A DNA stretch of 22,947 nt from positions 1 through 22,947 of IMG/VR virus record IMGVR_UViG_3300027728_000099. One strand, 5' to 3'. The DNA comes from a virus. Both the position numbers and the translations under genes were made by a program. Below the pieces are notes generated by a model, which saw only the letters and a list, made by a program, of their open reading frames with translations, was not told the DNA's origin and ran no database searches. Below, piece after piece: positions 1 to 8,100 of this stretch. The stretch's first letter is position 1. Each line of letters begins with the position of its first letter.

Positions 1-426
1 TGGATATAATTCTTTACCAGCATGTCCTAACATTGCTGCCATTACTTTTAATTTTTCTCTGATTAAAGATGCCGGTACAAATTCTTTTACAAATATAAAT
101 ACATGCGCTCCACCTGATTTTGATTTAAAAACTATTAATGGTAAATTTTTATTTTTTATTTTAGTTACTAATTCTTTATGGTCTAAATCATAAACATCAA
201 TATCTAAACAACCCCATTTAGACTTACTATCTTGTTTGATTGGTACAATTCCAAGTGCAGGAAATTCACCTCTTAAATGTTTTTGCCATAATTCATCAGT
301 TACAGGTTTATGTACAACTGTGCATTCTGCTTCATTCTTTCCATCATCCCTGATCTCTCCAGTCATTATTGTTTGACCGTAAGCAGTTTCAAGACCAGCA
401 AATATATTCTTAAATCTTTCTAACAT
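1..426 (-). CDS. DNA primase, archaeo-eukaryotic (TOTE-type AEP) family, N-terminal part
   Basis: This gene runs off the left edge, and 142 residues from the ATG at 426 are visible. I translated it by hand. The segment around residues 72-80 (CLDIDVYDL) has the paired acidic residues D75 and D77 of the archaeo-eukaryotic primase metal site. SGGAH at 104-108 is the following small-small-His motif (H108). This order and spacing match the primase domain found in TOTE-type proteins and in many phage primases, which start replication by making short primers. It is the last visible gene of a minus-strand early operon with the genes at 475-1197 and 1201-1779. Its only Shine-Dalgarno-like sequence is GGGTGG, three bases before the ATG, and this can be sequestered by an upstream hairpin (430-466). 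Family assignment is fairly sure. Whether a helicase domain follows cannot be seen. Confidence 0.8.
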   Translation of the reverse strand, partial: MLERFKNIFAGLETAYGQTIMTGEIRDDGKNEAECTVVHKPVTDELWQKHLRGEFPALGIVPIKQDSKSKWGCLDIDVYDLDHKELVTKIKNKNLPLIVFKSKSGGAHVFIFVKEFVPASLIREKLKVMAAMLGHAGKELYP

Positions 427-429
427 TTT

Positions 430-466
430 CCACCCATGTTGTTGTGGGTGGTGTTGCCACCACCCA
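430..466 (-). promoter_or_regulatory. Mutually exclusive hairpins before the primase start
   Basis: In the minus-strand RNA, UGGGUGGUG (466-458) pairs perfectly with CACCACCCA (453-445) around a GCAA loop, which is a GNRA tetraloop (9-bp stem). The 3' arm can instead pair 7 bp with UGGGUGG at 436-430, the Shine-Dalgarno-like sequence immediately before the primase ATG (loop 444-437). The two hairpins cannot coexist. The upstream hairpin begins 8 bases after the stop codon of the preceding gene, so a terminating ribosome could disturb it. The pairing is seen directly; a regulatory role is inferred. Confidence 0.5.
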
Positions 467-474
467 TTATTTAT

Positions 475-1197
475 TTATTTAGTTGCTAAACTTTCGTAAA
501 ACGATTTAGCTCTTTTATATATTTTTTCATCTGCTACAGGGCCAATTTTAGATATATTATATCCATACCATTGGTTTCCTTTCCCAGAATTCAAAACTGT
601 ACTTAATTTGTACATGTGACTAAATGAAGGTGGAGTATAAGATCCTTTTTGACCCTCCAAAACGATTGACATCATCATGGAATTCCACTTCTTACTTATT
701 TTGCCTTGAGATGAACTCATGCAAATTAAAGAAGTTTCAGTGTTATCTCCGTCTACAATCAAAACAAAATGATTTCCAACTGTAAGAATATAATTACCAT
801 TTGGCAATCTATCTTTACCTGAAGGATCTTCTGTTGTTTTTGATTTTATATCAGAAGTATCTGGATAGATTTTTTCAGGTCTTCCTGAACCTGTTCCAAA
901 ATCTGACCATTCTTGATACTCTAACTTATAATGACATGGAATAACTGTTATTCCATTTGCTCCATCATACAATTTTTTTGTAACTGTATTGAAAAGCATT
1001 CCAGGTTCAGCACCTTCAACATAATTTTGATTACGTTTTTGTGCTTCTCCTGAACCGTTTTGTAATAGTTTTAAAATAGGTAAAGCCATACTTTCTTGCT
1101 TTACATTTTCAAAACCTTGATGCGCATCATTCTCAAACAATATTGAGGAAGGTAATGGCGCAGCTTTTTTTGGTGCTACTTGTTTTCCTGTTTCCAT
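475..1197 (-). CDS. Conserved phage protein of unknown function, early operon (240 aa)
   Basis: A 240-residue soluble protein without signal peptide or membrane segment. The N-terminus is Lys/Pro-rich (residues 5-14), followed by a stretch around ALPILKLLQNGSG (39-51) and EGAEPGMLFNTVT (about 61-73), a pattern I recall from uncharacterised proteins near replication genes in other podoviruses. The start at 1197 is supported by AAGGAG 6 bases upstream. It lies 3 bases after the coiled-coil gene at 1201-1779 and before the primase, so all three probably share the promoter at 1831-1803. Position suggests DNA metabolism, for example single-strand binding or recombination, but no diagnostic motif is visible and I do not assign a function. 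Confidence 0.75.
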   Translation of the reverse strand: METGKQVAPKKAAPLPSSILFENDAHQGFENVKQESMALPILKLLQNGSGEAQKRNQNYVEGAEPGMLFNTVTKKLYDGANGITVIPCHYKLEYQEWSDFGTGSGRPEKIYPDTSDIKSKTTEDPSGKDRLPNGNYILTVGNHFVLIVDGDNTETSLICMSSSQGKISKKWNSMMMSIVLEGQKGSYTPPSFSHMYKLSTVLNSGKGNQWYGYNISKIGPVADEKIYKRAKSFYESLATK

Positions 1198-1200
1198 TTT

Positions 1201-1779
1201 TTATCTCCTTGTTATTTTTGTACTGTTACCTGCGTAAGTTTTAAATAGATCAGAGGGCATATCCTGTCCAGATTCGATACGCTCTCTGACCACTGCCTTG
1301 AGTGTCTGGGAATGAACATTTTCCTTCTGGACTGGTTCAAAACCCTGACCTCGTGCAAGGACAGCATATTGTGCCGCCTTGTTATCTTCGCCTCGACCAA
1401 AGGTAACGGTGATGTCATTTTTAATGATGTCACCTAAGCCGTTATTACGAAGCCATGTAAAAGCTTGTTCTTTTCTTAGAACATAATCTGAATCAGTCTC
1501 ATTCATTCCTTGTGCTAGTGAAGCGGAATAATAAGGTTTTATTTCAACTGATTCACCATCTTTCAGCTTTAATTTTGTAATGTGCATTTCCTGCATCATG
1601 CTAGGAATTTCTACTTGAGAAAGTATTTGAGCTTGTTCTTTTAATCTTTTTATACTTTCTTCTGCGTTAGCAATCTCGTCTTCTAAATCTTTTAATTTTA
1701 AAACTTTATCTGATAAAGTTTTTGCAGCATCAATTTGTGTAACTGATTCTACTCTGTCTTGTTCAAAATTTATTGTCAT
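1201..1779 (-). CDS. Coiled-coil phage protein of unknown function (192 aa)
   Basis: First gene of the early minus-strand operon. Residues about 20-60 have a heptad-like, charged pattern (LKLKDLEDEIANAEESIKRL) typical of a coiled coil. A compact region follows, containing an FTWLRNNGLGDIIKN segment (about 107-121) and a short beta-rich ITVTFGRGEDN stretch. Similar proteins occur in many podovirus replication regions without known function. The predicted transcription start is at 1796, giving a 17-base leader with AAAGGT six bases before the ATG, which fixes the start. The DNA for residues about 114-173 (1261-1440) is 48% G+C by my count (86 of 180), far above its surroundings, so the 3' half may have a different history. 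Confidence 0.75.
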   Translation of the reverse strand: MTINFEQDRVESVTQIDAAKTLSDKVLKLKDLEDEIANAEESIKRLKEQAQILSQVEIPSMMQEMHITKLKLKDGESVEIKPYYSASLAQGMNETDSDYVLRKEQAFTWLRNNGLGDIIKNDITVTFGRGEDNKAAQYAVLARGQGFEPVQKENVHSQTLKAVVRERIESGQDMPSDLFKTYAGNSTKITRR

Positions 1780-1802
1780 ATTATTACCTTTCTATTCTGT
1801 AT

Positions 1803-1831
1803 ATTATAATCCCTTAAATTACGTTTGTCAA
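1803..1831 (-). promoter_or_regulatory. Perfect-consensus sigma70 promoter, early operon
   Basis: On the minus strand TTGACA (1831-1826) is followed after exactly 17 bases by TATAAT (1808-1803). Both hexamers and the spacing match the bacterial housekeeping consensus. The predicted start at 1796 gives a 17-base leader containing AAAGGT six bases before the ATG at 1779. The -35 overlaps the stop codon of the gene at 1828-2184. This points to transcription by host RNA polymerase of the coiled-coil protein, the 240-residue protein and the primase. Confidence 0.85.
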
Positions 1832-2184
1832 GTGCTTGTTTCAGATTTTTGATACAAGTCAATTTCAATTGGATAATATCTCCTTTCTTGTTTATCCCAT
1901 TTTAATAATTTATACTTGCCGTTAGTAATATCAGATACAACTGAACATGCAACACCAATTATTGCAGGATCACCTGTAAGTAGTAAATAATCTTCTGAAG
2001 TGTAATCTTTTAGCAACTGTCGTAACTTAAATACAACAGGTCCTGCACTTAATATAATTTGTGCATTTTCTGGAAGCAGAACTTTTAGTGAACCATATTG
2101 AGAAGCACCAATAATATTTATTTTTGGTCTTCCTTCTCTTGTACCCGGTACATCTTGTATTACGTAAACTTTATTTTTTTCCAT
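1828..2184 (-). CDS. Small phage protein of unknown function (118 aa)
   Basis: An 118-residue protein with alternating beta-type segments, a DYLLLTGDPAIIGVACSVVSD stretch (about residues 65-85) and KLLKWDKQERRYYPIEIDL near the C-terminus. Comparable small proteins sit near replication genes in marine podoviruses and are uncharacterised. It is divergent from the helicase at 2245. A weak minus-strand promoter can be drawn (TTGATT 2222-2217, 17 bases, TACAAC 2199-2194), which would leave almost no leader. No clear Shine-Dalgarno precedes the ATG, so the exact start is less certain. No function assigned. Confidence 0.7.
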   Translation of the reverse strand: MEKNKVYVIQDVPGTREGRPKINIIGASQYGSLKVLLPENAQIILSAGPVVFKLRQLLKDYTSEDYLLLTGDPAIIGVACSVVSDITNGKYKLLKWDKQERRYYPIEIDLYQKSETST

Positions 2185-2186
2185 TC

Positions 2187-2216
2187 TTGACTTGTTGTAT
2201 ATTAATGTGTTATACT
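2187..2216 (+). promoter_or_regulatory. Sigma70 promoter with extended -10 for the helicase
   Basis: TTGACT (2187-2192), an 18-base spacer and TATACT (2211-2216), with TG at 2208-2209 forming an extended -10. The predicted start is near 2223, leaving a 22-base leader before the ATG at 2245. It lies in the 60-base divergent gap with the gene at 1828-2184, its -35 only two bases outside that reading frame. Confidence 0.7.
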
Positions 2217-2244
2217 AATCAATAGAAAGAACTAAATATTATAT

Positions 2245-3678
2245 ATGCATTATAAGTTTAAGACAAAGCCATTTGCACATCAATTAAAGGCATTAGAAAT
2301 GTCTTGGGATAAGAAAGTATTTGCTTATTTTATGGAAATGGGGACCGGTAAGTCTAAAGTATTAATAGATAATATGTCAATGCTTTATGATAAAGGCCTT
2401 ATAAATGGCGCCTTAATTATAGCTCCTAAAGGTGTTTATAAGAATTGGTTTGACTCTGAAATACCTACTCACATGGCAGATCATATAGAAAAAACCATGG
2501 TGTTATGGGAATCAACAACAAGTAAAACAAAAGAAAAAGAATTAAATACATTATTTAAATCTAGTTATGATCTTCATATTTTAATTATGAATGTTGAAGC
2601 ATTATCTACTAAAAAAGGAAAACAATTTGCAGAAAAGTTTTTAAGTTGTCATAAAACTTTAATGGCAATAGATGAATCAACTACTATTAAAAACCCAGGT
2701 GCCGCAAGAACAAAAAATATAATAACTTTGGGTAAACATGTTTTATATAAAAGAATATTAACGGGATCACCTGTAACTAAATCTCCATTAGATTTATTTA
2801 CACAATGTTGGTTTCTTGACCCCTGGTTGTTAGATCAACAATCTTATTATAGTTTTAGAAATAGATATGCGTTAATGAAAAAAATAATGGTAAGTGGAAG
2901 ACAAATAGAAATTGTAGTTGGTTATAGAAATCTTGCAGAACTTTCAGAAAAAGTAAAACCATTTTCACATAGAGTTTTAAAAGATGATTGTTTGGATTTA
3001 CCACCTAAAACTTATATGAAAAGAACTATTCAATTAACCGAAGAACAAAGTAAAGTTTACAAACAGATGAAAGAAATTGCACTTGCAACATTAAATGGAA
3101 AATTAACCACAACACATAATGTTATAACTCAATTAATGAGATTACATCAAATAACTTGCGGTCATTTTAAATCTGATGATGGACAAACACAAAAAATTGC
3201 AAGTAATAGATTAGATGAATTAATGGATGTTTTATCTGAAATGGAAGGTAAAGCAGTTATCTGGGCCCACTATAGATATGATATAGAAGTTATCGTTGAA
3301 GCTATTAAAAAAGAATATGGAGATAATTCTGTTGTAACTTATTATGGTGATACAACCACAGATGACAGACAAAAAGCAATTAAATTAATTCAAGATCCAA
3401 ATAGTCCTGTAAGATTTATTGTTGGAACACCCCAAACAGGTGGATATGGAATTACATTAACAGGTGCATCTACTATGATTTATTATTCTAATGGATATGA
3501 TTTAGAAAAGAGACAACAATCAGAAGCACGTATTGATCGTATAGGACAAGAGAAACCAATGACTTACATTGATATCATTGCAGAAGGAACTGTAGATGAA
3601 AAGATTGTAAAAGCTTTACGAACTAAAGTTGATATTGCAACTCAAGTTATGGGAGAAGAGTTGAAGGAGTGGATATAA
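2245..3678 (+). CDS. SNF2-like superfamily 2 DNA helicase/translocase
   Basis: A 477-residue superfamily 2 ATPase with both RecA-like halves. Walker A is EMGTGKS at 31-37 (K36), motif II is DEST at 143-146, motif III LTGSP is at 172-176, and motif VI SEARIDRIGQ is at 426-435 with the arginine finger. The RIGQ ending and the following YIDIIAEGTVDEKI are typical of the SNF2/Rad54-like branch. Phage members of this size (about 450-550 residues) are thought to remodel forks or unwind DNA with the phage primase. It is the only plus-strand gene in the left half. It has its own promoter (2187-2216), weak ribosome binding, and a stem-loop over its stop codon. Function class is clear; exact role inferred. 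Confidence 0.9.
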   Translation: MHYKFKTKPFAHQLKALEMSWDKKVFAYFMEMGTGKSKVLIDNMSMLYDKGLINGALIIAPKGVYKNWFDSEIPTHMADHIEKTMVLWESTTSKTKEKELNTLFKSSYDLHILIMNVEALSTKKGKQFAEKFLSCHKTLMAIDESTTIKNPGAARTKNIITLGKHVLYKRILTGSPVTKSPLDLFTQCWFLDPWLLDQQSYYSFRNRYALMKKIMVSGRQIEIVVGYRNLAELSEKVKPFSHRVLKDDCLDLPPKTYMKRTIQLTEEQSKVYKQMKEIALATLNGKLTTTHNVITQLMRLHQITCGHFKSDDGQTQKIASNRLDELMDVLSEMEGKAVIWAHYRYDIEVIVEAIKKEYGDNSVVTYYGDTTTDDRQKAIKLIQDPNSPVRFIVGTPQTGGYGITLTGASTMIYYSNGYDLEKRQQSEARIDRIGQEKPMTYIDIIAEGTVDEKIVKALRTKVDIATQVMGEELKEWI

Positions 3679-3690
3679 ATTTCCACTCCT
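3665..3690. terminator. Stem-loop between convergent helicase and Hsp20 genes
   Basis: AGGAGTGGA (3665-3673) and TCCACTCCT (3682-3690) form a perfect 9-bp stem with an 8-base loop that contains the helicase stop codon (3676-3678). It lies between convergent genes, where a bidirectional terminator would be expected. Neither side is followed by a clear T-run, so it is not a textbook intrinsic terminator. It could instead protect 3' ends. Confidence 0.5.
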
Positions 3691-3708
3691 CCTCGTTGTA
3701 AGGGAACA

Positions 3709-4131
3709 TTATTTAATATCTACTTTGATACCTTCAACTTCTTTTGGTTCTTTATAACCAAGTTTAATTTTAAGTAGACCATCTTTCATTTCAGCTTCAT
3801 CAACTACTACATCTTTAGCTAATTCAAACTGTTTGAAAAATTTTCTAAATGCAAGACCTTGTTTAACATAGTCTACATTTTTATTATCTACTTTTCCTTC
3901 TACTGTTAAGATACCATCTTTAACTTCTACAAGTACGTTTTCTTTATTGTAGCCAGCTAAACCGATTTCCAATCCGTATTTACCTTTTGAGTATTTTACT
4001 ACGTTATAGAAAGGGAATGATTGTACTTTTGACCATGTGTCAAAAATATTTTCAAAAGATTCATCAAAAAACTTTGTTGATCCATTGAATAATTGTTTGC
4101 TTAAATTATTGAAAACTTCTAGGTTTGTCAT
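3709..4131 (-). CDS. Hsp20 / alpha-crystallin small heat-shock protein
   Basis: A 140-residue small heat-shock protein. The alpha-crystallin domain spans about 39-127, with the typical NVLVEVKDGILTVEG strand pair (66-80). The conserved A-x(4)-G-(L/V)-L motif appears as AEMKDGLLKIKL (113-124), and a short IKVDI tail (135-139) resembles the IxI anchor used for oligomer assembly. These ATP-independent chaperones hold partly unfolded proteins. Hsp20 genes are common in marine cyanophages and pelagiphages, where roles in host stress or virion assembly are proposed but unproven. The start is fixed by AAAGGAG six bases before the ATG. It is the last gene of the long late operon, 81 bases after the SpeD-like gene, and faces the helicase. 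Confidence 0.92.
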   Translation of the reverse strand: MTNLEVFNNLSKQLFNGSTKFFDESFENIFDTWSKVQSFPFYNVVKYSKGKYGLEIGLAGYNKENVLVEVKDGILTVEGKVDNKNVDYVKQGLAFRKFFKQFELAKDVVVDEAEMKDGLLKIKLGYKEPKEVEGIKVDIK

Positions 4132-4212
4132 AATTATCTCCTTTTAAAGCAAGTTAATTGGTCCATCCACATGATGCAACCTAGGAGATATATAATGATT
4201 TATTTTAAAATT

Positions 4213-4842
4213 TCAATAACCTAATTCATCATAATTTTCATTTTTATTTGATGAATTTTTAATGTTATTGTTATTATCTATATTTGATTTTTCTCTTTTA
4301 ATATGACCAAGAACTGTTCCTTTATGAATGCCTTCTTTAATAACATAACCAGAAGTTCCATTACCATTAATTTCAACTTCTTTACGGCTTTTCATTAATA
4401 TATTATTTTTCTTTTCTATTTCTTTATTTTCATAATTTTTAACAATTGGATCTGTATATGTTAAAGTATGTATTTCTTGTAATTCATGTTCTCTATCTAA
4501 AAATTTATATTCTATTTTTGTTGTATTAAAATCTTTCTTTATCTTATTGCATATTGTTTCAGGATCAAATTCGCCGCAGGAATAAACATCAAACTGCAGC
4601 AAGGCGGGGTCAGGTTCATCCCATACATGCATTACAATGTGAGATGTTTCTATGATTGCAGCTCCGGTAATTCCACGATTACCAACCATATTGGAATATT
4701 TAATATAAGGACCCATCATAACTTTCATTCCAATTTCGTTTATAAATTTTTGAAACCATTTGCGAAGAACAGCTACATCCATTGGAGGATTTTTTGCTTC
4801 TGCTCTTATAATAAGATGTTTGTGTACTAAAACTTTATTCAT
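4213..4842 (-). CDS. SpeD-like pyruvoyl-dependent decarboxylase, AdoMet decarboxylase family
   Basis: A 209-residue protein whose first ~135 residues match the bacterial/archaeal SpeD fold. S67 and H68 (TSH at 66-68), H72 and C89 in YSCG (87-90) line up with the processing serine, neighbouring histidine, processing histidine and catalytic cysteine of SpeD. The serine-to-histidine spacing of 5 is conserved; serine to cysteine is 22 instead of 20 because of a PDPALLQF insertion. SpeD cleaves itself before this serine to make a pyruvoyl cofactor, then decarboxylates S-adenosylmethionine for spermidine synthesis. The usual Glu before the serine is Thr here, and a ~75-residue Asn-rich tail (to NNNNIKNSSNKNENYDELGY) is added. 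Some SpeD relatives are arginine or ornithine decarboxylases, so the substrate is open. No spermidine synthase is nearby. Confidence 0.8.
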   Translation of the reverse strand: MNKVLVHKHLIIRAEAKNPPMDVAVLRKWFQKFINEIGMKVMMGPYIKYSNMVGNRGITGAAIIETSHIVMHVWDEPDPALLQFDVYSCGEFDPETICNKIKKDFNTTKIEYKFLDREHELQEIHTLTYTDPIVKNYENKEIEKKNNILMKSRKEVEINGNGTSGYVIKEGIHKGTVLGHIKREKSNIDNNNNIKNSSNKNENYDELGY

Positions 4843-4881
4843 AAACGCCTAATATAGTTTTTTAAAACTATAATCAATAGT

Positions 4882-5103
4882 TTATTTAATTAAATTAAAA
4901 GCTAGTGTGAGTAGAAGTGCTATGGTTGACCCCAATCCTCCGATGATCCACCAAGTCAATTTATCAAATTTACTTTCAAATTTAGAATGCATTTGAGAAG
5001 ACTCGTCTCTAAGTTCTCTTAAATCTCTTTTTACGCCAGTTATGTGGCCATAAAGGGCTATAATATGTTCTCCTGTTGTCTTTGGGTCTCTACCGTTTGC
5101 CAT
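4882..5103 (-). CDS. Small membrane protein, holin/XhlA-like
   Basis: A 73-residue protein with a hydrophilic, coiled-coil-like N-terminal part (about 18-48: ITGVKRDLRELRDESSQMHS and onward) and a single C-terminal membrane segment (about 51-71, WWIIGGLGSTIALLLTLAFN). This build matches XhlA-type haemolysin/holin accessory proteins and the small holin candidates of pelagiphages. Its start codon shares one base with the stop of the 1313-residue virion gene (TAATG), so it is translationally coupled and expressed late, which fits lysis. No endolysin is visible in the window. Membrane topology is clear; the holin role is inferred. Confidence 0.6.
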   Translation of the reverse strand: MANGRDPKTTGEHIIALYGHITGVKRDLRELRDESSQMHSKFESKFDKLTWWIIGGLGSTIALLLTLAFNLIK

Positions 5104-8100
5104 TATGCTAATCCTCTTTGCTTTAATCTTATTCTTTGTTCTTCAGGACTTAATAATGCACTTTCTACTGGTGTCAATCCATTTTGTAATCCTGCTACCT
5201 GTTGCGGAGGAGGAGTTAAAAGTGAAACATTAGGCATTGGTTGAATTGGTAATGGAGGTGTTTCTATTAAAGGCTCTTCTTCAAATAAATAATCTTTTAT
5301 ATCAATATAGTCGTTAATGTTCTCTGTAAGTGGAATAGAAAATAAAGTTCTAGTTAATTGTTGAATAGCACCTAATGCTTGCGTAAATGGATTAGCAATA
5401 CCTGTTTTTTGAGATATTTGTTCTAACTCTCTTAATATATTTGCGGATGGTACATAAGGTGTAAATTTATTATTTTTTATTTTTCTATAATCAGTATTAA
5501 GTTTTCTATCAGAAAATTCTCTTAAAATTAAAGATGAATTAGTTCCTAAAGTTTCAGCTGCATCAATATCCTTTTTTAAATTTTTTATAGTTTCAAATTT
5601 TGCTTTATTTGCTGCTATAAATCTTTTAATAACATCATTAGGTGTTTTAGGACCTCCTTTTAAAAGACTTTCTTCTCCGCCAGTAAATAATTGTCGTGAC
5701 TCCCTTATTCCTCTTTGATAATCAGCTAATTTAAACCCTAAAGATTTTAAAGGATCTACTTTAACAGCTCTATAACCAAAGAATCCTAATAATTCATCCG
5801 GCAACTCAAACTTTTCACCTCTTTCGGATGGTTTATCTGCAGCAGCTTGGTAAAGTCTAGTTAATTGTGGATATGAAAAAGGCAACATTGATTCAGCTAA
5901 GTGTTCTATTGAATTTTTAATTACAGTTCCAGGCTCAGTATTTAATTGAGTTTCAGTCCAAATAGGTCTTCCTTCTCTAGTTCTACCACCTCTTATAAGC
6001 AGATCAGCAAGAGCTTCTGTATAAATTGCTTCTGTTATAAAAGGAGAAGCAAGTTCTCCTGCAGCTTGAGTAATTCCTTTTAAAAAATCTCCCATTAAAG
6101 CTTTTTCATCAGTAATTCCATTTTGAACATTATTTAACAATGTTTGAAGAGGTCTAACTACAGTGTCATAAGCATTACCATGGCTAAAATCTATGTATTT
6201 TAATTCACCAGTATTTTCATCTCTAATTGGTAATATAGTAGAATTTTTAGACCATTCAGGTAAATATCTTCTAAGTGCATTCATTTCTTCATTATTTACA
6301 TCATAAAGAGCTTGGAAACCTGTTTGTAAACCTATTGGAGCTCCAACTAATACAGTAGTTAGACCAAGTAATCTTTTATATCCGATATTTCTTAAAGCAG
6401 GATCCTGTATTTCTTTTATTGCTCTAGAAGCAATATTAGTAGTTGTTCTTAATATCTCAGATGGAAATGACATAAAAGTTCCAAGAGGAAGCCTTCTTAA
6501 TGCTCTAACCGTATCCGACACATATGCATAATTAGGCACTGTATTTCTTACAATGTTTGCAGCTTCTTGATCTAAAAATTGTTCTGTTACTTCTCTTCCT
6601 GCATTTAAATAAGCATTTTTTAATCTAAGTCTTTCAACTGCAAAATTTGTTATTTTAAATAAATCATCTTCCGCAGTATATAAATCTTCAGCAAATTTTT
6701 GTCCTTTCTTTAATCCTCTAGTAGTTAAACCAAATAACTTTTGTCCCATTGAGTTTAATGGTTTATCAATATTTAAATCGCTTCCAAATTTTAAATCTTT
6801 TAAAAGATTTTTAACATCTCCTAATTGAACTTGTGAGTTAACCACTCCCAATTCTAAAAGTTGTCTATACCTTGCGTTAGCTTCTACTGTTCTTGTTCCA
6901 ACTTGTAATACTCCAAAAGCATCTTTAAAAGCTTCGGCTACCACTCTTGGATTTTCAAAAAATATACCATTTGAAGCAGAAAACGCTGTTGCAGAAAATA
7001 AATTTCTAAAATGCGTAACAGGTGCTAAAACAGTTTTAGCTACTTGTGCAAAACCTTTTGGAGCTAAAATTAAATTTCTATAGGCCCATGTTCCAGCTTT
7101 TTCTGCTGCAGTAGCTCCAGCTCTTGGTTCAAATAAAAATTTAAATGCTTTTGATGAATCACCTAAAGCTTCTGCTATTGGTTTAGAAGTATACAATCCT
7201 TGTAATGGATTAACTGCAAACTCATCTTTAAAGAACGGAGTTAAATAATCATCTAATGCAACTATTTCTTGATTAGGTAATGCTCTTTCCGCTGTTAAAT
7301 TTTTTACTTCATCTGCAGTAAAGAAAAACCCTTTTTGTCCAGGAACTCCTGCTTTTACACCTGAAGCAACTTGTTGTTTTATAACATCATCATTTTTAGC
7401 TAAATTTTCTAAAAGTTCATTTCTTCTTGCAACAGCAGATAGTCTTGATACTCCGGTATAAATAGAAAATCTGGGGTCTTCTATTTTTCCAAATAAGTCA
7501 TTAAATATTTTACTACCTTCACCAATAACTTCGTCTACTTTTTTATTATCAATATCTCTAGTAACAATTCGTTTAAAGAATTTTTTACTAGTTACATCAT
7601 CAGAGGCAGGGGTTAAATTAATATATTTTGTAAATGATAATTGTTTTGGAGATTTTGCTTCCACTGCATTTTTTAAAACATTACTAACTAAAGTATCTGC
7701 TTCTTGATCTGTAAGTGCATTTTTAATAGGATCAAAATTAGGATTATTTCTATTAGCAAACCTATGATATCTTTTAAATAATTCTTTTGTTTTATTAATA
7801 ACTTCATCAGATGGTTTATAATTTGAGAAAGGAATAATTGATTTGTCTTCAAATATTCTATAAGTATTTCCTAAATAATCTTTTACCCTAGTTCCTAATA
7901 AATTTTTTAAGTTATCAATATCTTTAGGTGCATTAGAACTTGTTTCAATTAATTGAGTAAATTTTCCTCTAGCTAAATCTATACTTTGAAATAAATTATT
8001 TATATTCTCTTGTGGTAATCCTTTAGCTTCTAAAGTATTAGTTAATTTTTGTCTTGTTTCAAGAGGCATTACTTCATCTAATTTACCAGAAAACATTGCA

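Noticed and set aside
445-480. Plus-strand intrinsic terminator (GC-rich hairpin followed by TTATTTATTTATTT)
   Set aside because: It looks right on the plus strand, but no plus-strand gene lies upstream. The GNRA loop and overlapping pairing make sense only on the minus strand, where the flanking genes are.
1212-1433. Second minus-strand frame inside the coiled-coil gene
   Set aside because: It lies wholly within the G+C-richer part of a supported gene and has no ribosome binding site; probably an effect of base composition.
4627-4830. Plus-strand reading frame opposite the SpeD-like gene
   Set aside because: It is a mirror of the conserved SpeD coding strand. Its Cys/His content comes from antisense codons.
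4854-4871. AT inverted repeat ATAGTTTT/AAAACTAT between SpeD-like and holin-like genes
   Set aside because: Only A/T pairs plus one G-C and a 2-base loop; such repeats are expected by chance in DNA this AT-rich. A promoter read there (TTGATT-15-TATATT) has too short a spacer.
5044-5244. Plus-strand reading frame, Cys-rich
   Set aside because: It is antisense to the holin-like gene and the end of the 1313-residue gene, with no ribosome binding site or family resemblance.
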